From: a gamma proteobacterium symbiont of Bathyaustriella thionipta
GTDB taxonomy: Bacteria; Pseudomonadota; Gammaproteobacteria; Chromatiales; Chromatiaceae
Length of the DNA stretch: 10,384 bases
Assembly (NCBI GenBank): GCA_025656895.1
Contig: JAHXHF010000132.1
Location: 1-10,384 of the forward strand
Direction: 5' to 3'
In this document: positions 6,058 through 10,384 of the stretch, one piece after another
Numbering within the stretch: the stretch's first letter is position 1
Layout of the letters: every line of letters starts with the position of its first letter
Translations under genes and position numbers: made by a program
The notes under the pieces: model-generated
Database searches by the model: none
What the model was told of the DNA's origin: nothing
What the model saw: the letters and a program-made list of their open reading frames with translations, nothing else

Positions 6058-8135
6058 GTGCTGAAAAACCAACCGTGTCTGATACTCGACAACAACCCGT
6101 TCTCAGGGTTGAGGGTCTGCTGACCCATCTGGGGCCGCAGGATAATCCGCTGCGGGTAGTGGATGATGTCAGTTTCGATATTTATCGAGGCGAAACACTG
6201 GCTTTGTTGGGTGAATCCGGTTGTGGCAAGTCCATGACCGCATTTTCACTCATGCGCCTGCTGCCACCTGGTGGTCGTATCAGGCGTGGCCGGGTGGTAC
6301 TCAATGGCAGCAATCTGCTGCATCTGAATGAGTCTGAAATGCGCTCTGTACGCGGTGGTCGCATGGGCATGATTTTTCAGGAGCCCATGACATCCCTGAA
6401 TCCGGTCATGACTGTTGGCGAACAAATTGCCGAAGCGGTTCATTTGCATGATGATCTGGCGCGCTCCGAGGTACGTTCACGCGTTATAGAGTTGCTGAAA
6501 GATGTGGGTATTCCCGCGCCGCAGCAGCGTATTGATGATTATCCTCACCAAATGTCGGGAGGCATGAAGCAGCGTGTCATGATTGCCATGGCGCTGGCCG
6601 GCAAGCCGGATCTGTTGATTGCGGACGAACCCACAACCGCACTGGATGTGACCATTCAGTTACAGGTTTTGCAGCTAATGAAAAAGCTGCAACGGGAACA
6701 TGGCATGGCCATTATGCTGATTACGCATGATCTGGGCGTGGTTTCACAAGTGGCGGATCGTCTGGCGGTCATGTATGCCGGGCATCTGGTGGAAACGGCA
6801 GACACGCGTGATTTTTTTGTTCAGCCGGCGCATCCCTACAGCCGGAAACTGTTGCAGGCCTTGCCGTTGGCGCAGCGTCGGCAAAAAAACCTTTCCATTA
6901 TCAAAGGCCAGGTTTCCTCTTTGCAGCAACATTTTACCCGCTGTCGCTTTGAACCTCGTTGTGATCAGAGCATAGCCGCTTGCGCCCGTGTTCTGCCTGA
7001 CTGGACAGAGCTTTCCGGCGGACACAAGGTGCGTTGTTTGTTGTGGCAGCCGGAATATCATCTGAAAACATCACAAAGTAAACAAAATGAACCGCAACAG
7101 GCCATAGAGTCAGCCCGCAGTGATGCCGGTGAAGTTGTATTAATCGCCAATAATCTAAAGGTTTATTTTCCGGTTCGTAAAGGACTGTTCAAGCGTGTTG
7201 TGGCGCATGTAAAAGCGGTTGATGGTGTCTCCCTGGAACTCAGACGCGGGCGAACTACGGCACTGGTGGGAGAGTCGGGCAGTGGTAAAACAACCGTAGG
7301 CAAAGCTATTTTACAGCTGCAAAAAGCCACTGCGGGGCAGGTGCGTTTTGGTACAACCGAATTAACCGGCCTGCCGGCTGCAGACATGCGTCGCTTGCGC
7401 AAACACCTGCAAATTATTTTTCAGGACCCCTTGTCCGCCATGAATCCGCGTATGCTGGTGCAGGACATTGTGGCGGAAGGATTGCGTGCGCAAAAACTCT
7501 TCAAGTCACACAAAGAGGTTTATGAGCAGGTACGTAAGCGCTTGCAGCAGGTGGGCTTGTCCGCCGACAGCATGACGCGCTATCCGCATGAATTCTCGGG
7601 TGGCCAGAGACAACGCATCTGTATCGCGCGCGCCCTGGCGGTAGAACCGCAACTGATTATTTGTGATGAACCCACCAGTGCGCTGGATGTGTCTGTGCAG
7701 GCTCAAATACTGAATCTGTTAAAAGGTCTGCAGCGGCAGATGAACCTGTCTTATTTGTTTATTACCCATGATTTGTCGGTGGTTTCCTGGCTGGCGGATG
7801 AAGTGGCGGTCATGTATCTGGGGCGAATTGTGGAACTGGGTCGTGTGGAGCAGATTATGAGTCAGCCGCGCCATCCCTATACACAGGTGCTTTTGTCCGC
7901 CATTCCGGAAATCGACTCCAGCCGGGCAGGCGCTCAGGCATCCAATGATGGAGACCGGCGTAAAAGTATACGACTGGAAGGTGATATTCCTTCTCCCATC
8001 GATGCTCCCTCGGGCTGCCATTTTCATCCGCGCTGCCCCAAAGCCCTGCCGGTTTGCCGGGAACAATATCCTTCGCCCGTACCGATGGGTGAGCGGGGTT
8101 ATGTGTGTTGTGTCCTGTATGCCGAACAATCCTGA
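6054..8135 (+). CDS. Tandem ABC transporter ATPase, fused OppD-OppF type (YejF/GsiA-like)
   Basis: The 693-residue protein contains two complete nucleotide-binding domains and powers the importer from the cytoplasm. Domain 1 (about 15-335) has Walker A GESGCGKS (53-60), Q-loop Gln109, signature MSGGM (167-171), Walker B LLIADE (187-192) and H-loop His225. Domain 2 (about 360-693) has Walker A GESGSGKT (406-413), Gln457, signature FSGGQ (514-518), Walker B LIICDE (534-539) and His572. Both appear catalytically competent. Each is followed by the oligopeptide-transporter C-terminal region with HPY and a four-cysteine pattern: C297, C303, C310, C328 in the first and C655, C661, C668, C685/C686 in the second. 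In related Dpp/Opp ATPases such cysteines have been linked to an iron-sulfur cluster. A hydrophilic linker (about 336-360) joins the halves. The ATG 6054 overlaps the upstream stop by four bases. This is the last gene of the operon. Confidence 0.96.
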   Translation: MSAEKPTVSDTRQQPVLRVEGLLTHLGPQDNPLRVVDDVSFDIYRGETLALLGESGCGKSMTAFSLMRLLPPGGRIRRGRVVLNGSNLLHLNESEMRSVRGGRMGMIFQEPMTSLNPVMTVGEQIAEAVHLHDDLARSEVRSRVIELLKDVGIPAPQQRIDDYPHQMSGGMKQRVMIAMALAGKPDLLIADEPTTALDVTIQLQVLQLMKKLQREHGMAIMLITHDLGVVSQVADRLAVMYAGHLVETADTRDFFVQPAHPYSRKLLQALPLAQRRQKNLSIIKGQVSSLQQHFTRCRFEPRCDQSIAACARVLPDWTELSGGHKVRCLLWQPEYHLKTSQSKQNEPQQAIESARSDAGEVVLIANNLKVYFPVRKGLFKRVVAHVKAVDGVSLELRRGRTTALVGESGSGKTTVGKAILQLQKATAGQVRFGTTELTGLPAADMRRLRKHLQIIFQDPLSAMNPRMLVQDIVAEGLRAQKLFKSHKEVYEQVRKRLQQVGLSADSMTRYPHEFSGGQRQRICIARALAVEPQLIICDEPTSALDVSVQAQILNLLKGLQRQMNLSYLFITHDLSVVSWLADEVAVMYLGRIVELGRVEQIMSQPRHPYTQVLLSAIPEIDSSRAGAQASNDGDRRKSIRLEGDIPSPIDAPSGCHFHPRCPKALPVCREQYPSPVPMGERGYVCCVLYAEQS

Positions 8136-8151
8136 CAACACATTATTCGGC
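8121..8151 (+). terminator. Hairpin between converging genes, probable bidirectional terminator
   Basis: GCCGAACAAT (8121-8130) pairs with ATTATTCGGC (8142-8151) with one mismatch and an 11-base loop. It spans the end of the ATPase gene and the 26-bp gap to the converging yihY-like gene, the expected place for transcription to end from both sides. No run of T follows on either strand, so efficient intrinsic termination is doubtful. Confidence 0.4.
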
Positions 8152-8161
8152 GCATAGTAGT

Positions 8162-9040
8162 TTATGAGGTAGTCAGGCAGTCTTTGTTATCACCCGTACG
8201 TTCATATTCGGCAATAACCTGTGCACCCAGCAGCAAGATAATGGCCGCAGCTTCCATGCTCAGCAAAATGATAATGACCGTGGCAAAGGTGCCGTAAATA
8301 ACATTGACCAGCGATAGGGTGGTGAAATACCAGACCAGCACATGACGGGTGATTTCCCATAAAACAGCCGCTGTCACGCCGCCCATCAAGGCGTGTTTCC
8401 AGGCCAGCCGCCCGACCGGCATAACCAGATACAGGGACGACAGCAAAAAAATCTCACCCAGCACTCCCAGCAGATAGATAACAACGGCCTGAGCGCCACT
8501 CAATGACCAGCGTTCACCCAACAGGCTGAGTGATTGCTGGTCCAGTGAATGCAGGCCGCTGCTGACGCTGCTGATCAGGAACATGCCGGCGGCCAGCAAC
8601 AGAATAAAACAATAGGGCAGAATGGCGGAAACCAGAAAATGCCGGCGTTTGATTTTTACCCGATGGAAAAAGATAACGCTCATGGAATTTTCCAGCGCGG
8701 TAAAGGCAAAAGAACTGAAAAACAATGCAATCAGCAGGCCGGTAATACCGACAATACGCCAGTTTTTCAGAAAGACCTCCACCTGAGCGAGCAGTACATC
8801 GGTCTGACCGGGAATCACCAGTGCCAGAAAGCTGTGCAGCCCCTCAAGCAATGCCTGTTGATCGGTAAATTGTGACAGTACAACCAGAATCAGTGCGGTC
8901 ATAGGCACCAGTGACAACAAGGTGTAGTAGGCTACGGCGCCGGCCAGCAGGAAGCCCTGATTGGCACGAAAACCATAGAGTACCCGCTTAATAAAACGCC
9001 CCGGATGCTGCAGCATGCAATGGCTTGATTGAAGAAACAT
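8162..9040 (-). CDS. YihY/UPF0761 family inner-membrane protein
   Basis: This 292-residue protein has about six membrane helices (about 30-55, 97-117, 137-159, 182-205, 214-237 and 247-278). It matches the YihY (formerly 'ribonuclease BN') family, notably AGAVAYYTLLSLVPMTALI (33-51), FSSFAFTALENSM (108-120) and the C-terminal NVIYGTFATVIIILLSMEAA then LLLGAQVIAEYER. The ribonuclease BN label is known to be a misassignment; the family's function is not firmly established. Both termini are probably cytoplasmic by inference. The start at 9040 gives the family's length, but the four bases before it are the target duplication of a MITE-like element, so any ribosome site must lie inside that element (GAGA about ten bases upstream). 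An internal ATG at 9016 is an alternative. It converges on the ABC operon across a 26-bp gap. Confidence 0.9.
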   Translation of the reverse strand: MFLQSSHCMLQHPGRFIKRVLYGFRANQGFLLAGAVAYYTLLSLVPMTALILVVLSQFTDQQALLEGLHSFLALVIPGQTDVLLAQVEVFLKNWRIVGITGLLIALFFSSFAFTALENSMSVIFFHRVKIKRRHFLVSAILPYCFILLLAAGMFLISSVSSGLHSLDQQSLSLLGERWSLSGAQAVVIYLLGVLGEIFLLSSLYLVMPVGRLAWKHALMGGVTAAVLWEITRHVLVWYFTTLSLVNVIYGTFATVIIILLSMEAAAIILLLGAQVIAEYERTGDNKDCLTTS

Positions 9041-9044
9041 TTCA

Positions 9045-9230
9045 GGGCATCTCTATTAATTCTGGGCATTGCAGATTGAGAATCAAAATGAGCCAGATCA
9101 AGGCGTAAATCGCACGTAATAGCAGGCTATTGCGAAGATTTACAACGCACCCCAAGGGCACTTCCTTCGGGGCGCAGAGCTGGCTTATTTTGAACTCAAT
9201 ATGCTTGTCCATGGATTAATAGAGCTGCCC
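9045..9230. mobile_element. MITE-like non-autonomous element, 186 bp, with TTCA target duplication
   Basis: The ends are inverted copies: left GGGCATCTCTATTAAT and, on the opposite strand from the right, GGGCAGCTCTATTAAT. Similarity continues inward for about 50 bases, both arms ending near ATTGAG...TCAAAAT(G/A)(A)GCCAG. The direct repeat TTCA flanks the element at 9041-9044 and 9231-9234. No coding frame of note lies inside. The interior folds into two further hairpins: GTAAATC/GATTTAC (9105-9111 and 9137-9143) enclosing GTAATAGC/GCTATTGC (9116-9123 and 9126-9133), and CCCCAAGG with CCTTCGGGG (9150-9157 and 9164-9172). This is the structure of a miniature inverted-repeat element moved in trans by a related transposase, possibly of an IS5-like group given the short duplication, though I cannot assign a family. 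It fills half of the 376-bp gap between the divergent yihY-like and RND genes. Confidence 0.85.
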
Positions 9231-9241
9231 TTCAGTGATTC

Positions 9242-9299
9242 CTGCGTTGCGGCACGCCTGACCTGTATCCAGGGAACCTGGATAATGCAAGCGTAGCAG
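9242..9299. repeat. Perfect 8-bp inverted repeat within a larger imperfect stem-loop
   Basis: TATCCAGG (9266-9273), GAA, CCTGGATA (9277-9284) form a perfect 19-base inverted repeat. Short outer matches extend it: CTGC and TTGC at 9242-9250 against GCAA (9287-9290) and GCAG (9296-9299). It lies between the MITE-like element and the RND gene. It could be a regulator's operator, the remains of another palindromic repeat element, or a structured 5' leader. There is no T-run after it, so a terminator is less likely. The rest of the gap to 9416 shows no gene that I can support. Confidence 0.45.
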
Positions 9300-9416
9300 A
9301 ATAAGCCACTATGAATAGAACCTCTCTTCGTTAAAATTTGTGTTCATGTGATGCTTTACCATTCGGTCTAGTCGTGTCAAGCTGTGGCGCTAAATTTACA
9401 CGGAATAATAATAAAG

Positions 9417-10337
9417 ATGTGGGAAGAATTTTTTCAGTCTGTATTGAAAAACCGATGGACAGTGGTGCTGATCACAGTACTTCTTGTTGCTTTGTCAGCC
9501 GCCGGTATTCACAAGCTCAGTTTCAGTAATGACTACCGTATGTTTTTCGGGGACGATAATCCCGAACTGCAGGCTTTTGAACAACTGCAGAACACCTACA
9601 CCAAGAATGACAATGTGCTGTTCGTCATCACCCCCAAAGATGGCCGGGTTTTCAGTAACAAAACCCTTACCGCCATCAAGGAACTGACTCATAGAGCCTG
9701 GCAGATTCCTTATTCTATCCGGGTGGATTCGGTCACCAATTATCAGCACACCGAAGCAGAAGAAGATGATTTGCGTGTTGGTGATCTGGTTGAAAATCCG
9801 GGCAATCTGAGTGCCGAAACCTTGCAGCATTTGAAAAATGTGGCATTGGCCGAACCCTTATTACTGCATCATTTAATTTCTTCCGCAGCCGATGTTGCGG
9901 GTGTCAATGTTACGGTGCAACTGCCCGGCAAGGCTTTGGATGAAGTACCACAAGCGGTCGAATATGTGCGTCAGTTACAGGATGAAATGCTGCAAAAATA
10001 TCCTGATCTGGAAATACGTCTGACCGGCATGATTATTATGAACAATGCGTTTCCGGAAGCCTCGCAGCAGGACATGAAGACCCTGTATCCGGCCATGTTT
10101 GTCGCGGTGCTGCTGACGCTGATTATCCTGATGCGTTCCTTTTCGGCCATGCTGGCCACTTTGCTGGTGATTGTGCTGGTTATTCTGGGAACCATGGGGC
10201 TGACCGGCTGGCGGGGTGTGTTGTTGTCACCACCCACAGCCATTGTCCCCATCATTATCATGACGCTGGCCGTGGCCGATTGTGTGCATATTCTGATTTA
10301 TTGGTCACAGGCCGCTAGTCAAAACTATGCACTTTAG
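9417..10337 (+). pseudogene. RND/MMPL-family exporter, truncated after the first membrane bundle
   Basis: The 306-residue product matches the N-terminal part of RND-superfamily exporters of the MMPL/HAE3 type, which usually run to about 750-900 residues. It has a first membrane helix (about 14-33), the family-typical segment FSNDYRMFFGDDNPELQAFE, a periplasmic region to about 220, then three helices (about 224-243, 247-268 and 274-297) with the PTAIVPIIIMTLAVADCVHIL motif. In the family, the chain would continue with a further large periplasmic loop and more helices. Here it diverges after HILIYW and stops at 10335-10337, so it is probably non-functional. ATG 9417 has GGA about 12 bases upstream; a GTG at 9384 in frame has no ribosome site. 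Substrates of the intact family include lipids and hydrophobic compounds, but none can be assigned here. The cause may be an insertion near 10310-10320. Confidence 0.75.
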
Positions 10338-10384
10338 TGCAAGGCTTTAGCTGCTACACAATTATGGTAGTCTTGGAAGGATGA
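10316..10384 (+). mobile_element. Possible left end of an inserted element (partial)
   Basis: After the exporter loses its family resemblance, a CTAG (10315-10318) is followed by sequence with a short palindrome, TGCACT-TT-AGTGCA (10328-10341), and a repeated CTTTAG. The window ends with GGAAGG directly before an ATG (10381-10383), which could begin a transposase gene beyond the edge. The layout (gene break, subterminal hairpin, start codon about 65 bases in) fits an IS end, but no inverted repeat partner or transposase can be seen. A simple rearrangement is an alternative. Confidence 0.25.

Noticed and set aside
6744..7061. Minus-strand open frames opposite the ATPase gene (also 7719-8141)
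   Set aside because: They overlap conserved ATPase motifs on the other strand and have no recognisable domains or start signals.
8549..8875. Plus-strand open frame of 108 codons opposite the yihY-like gene
   Set aside because: It is the complement of membrane-helix codons, giving an artificial polar peptide; the minus-strand protein is family-supported.
9045..9230. Reading the structured 186-bp element as a non-coding RNA gene or riboswitch
   Set aside because: Matched terminal inverted repeats plus an exact 4-bp flanking duplication are better explained by transposition.
9384..9416. GTG 9384 as the start of the RND gene
   Set aside because: There is no ribosome site before it, and the added eleven residues are not typical; ATG 9417 places the first helix at the usual distance from the N-terminus.
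1..10384. CRISPR array, tRNA, rRNA or a defence/secondary-metabolite cluster
   Set aside because: I saw no regularly spaced repeats, no tRNA-like cloverleaf and no genes of such systems; the coding content is a standard importer, fatty-acid and membrane-protein genes.

Overview
The window looks like the chromosome of a Gram-negative bacterium, most likely a gammaproteobacterium. FabI is close to the enterobacterial enzyme, there is an inner-membrane lipoprotein with a proteobacterial-style sorting signal, and YihY and RND/MMPL family proteins are present. Base composition is moderate by eye. I cannot assign a genus from the sequence alone.

Layout from left to right. (1) Positions 1-87 look like the terminus of an insertion sequence. 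It cuts into a minus-strand gene for a nitronate monooxygenase/FabK-type FMN enzyme, of which only the N-terminal part (to 313) is recognisable. (2) A complete minus-strand fabI (469-1245) encodes NADH-dependent enoyl-ACP reductase. (3) Divergent from fabI is a tightly coupled four-gene operon (1422-8135) for a complete oligopeptide-type ABC importer: a large lipoprotein solute-binding protein, an OppB/DppB-type permease, an OppC/DppC-type permease with an extra N-terminal membrane/periplasmic region, and one polypeptide carrying both ATPase domains. The gene order and the fused ATPase match the YejABEF plan. All junctions overlap by 1-4 bases. (4) A hairpin closes the operon where it converges on a minus-strand YihY-family membrane protein gene (8162-9040). 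(5) Between the divergent yihY-like and RND genes lies a 186-bp MITE-like element with long inverted repeats and a 4-bp target duplication. It is inserted directly against the yihY-like start codon and is followed by a perfect 19-bp inverted repeat. (6) The last gene is the first 300 or so residues of an RND/MMPL-type exporter. It runs abruptly into a stop at 10337, and the sequence after that may belong to another inserted element.

How the genes work together. The ABC operon forms a self-sufficient uptake system for peptides or peptide-like compounds: the binding protein is tethered to the inner membrane, two permeases form the channel, and one tandem ATPase powers it. FabI supplies the last step of fatty-acid elongation and is probably controlled separately from the divergent intergenic region. 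The yihY-like and RND genes have no obvious functional link to the operon.

I see no clear undescribed system. The more unusual points are the MITE abutting a start codon, the apparent disruption of both outermost genes, the doubly anchored binding protein, and a nine-G tract in a permease gene. There are no tRNA, rRNA or CRISPR features that I can support.
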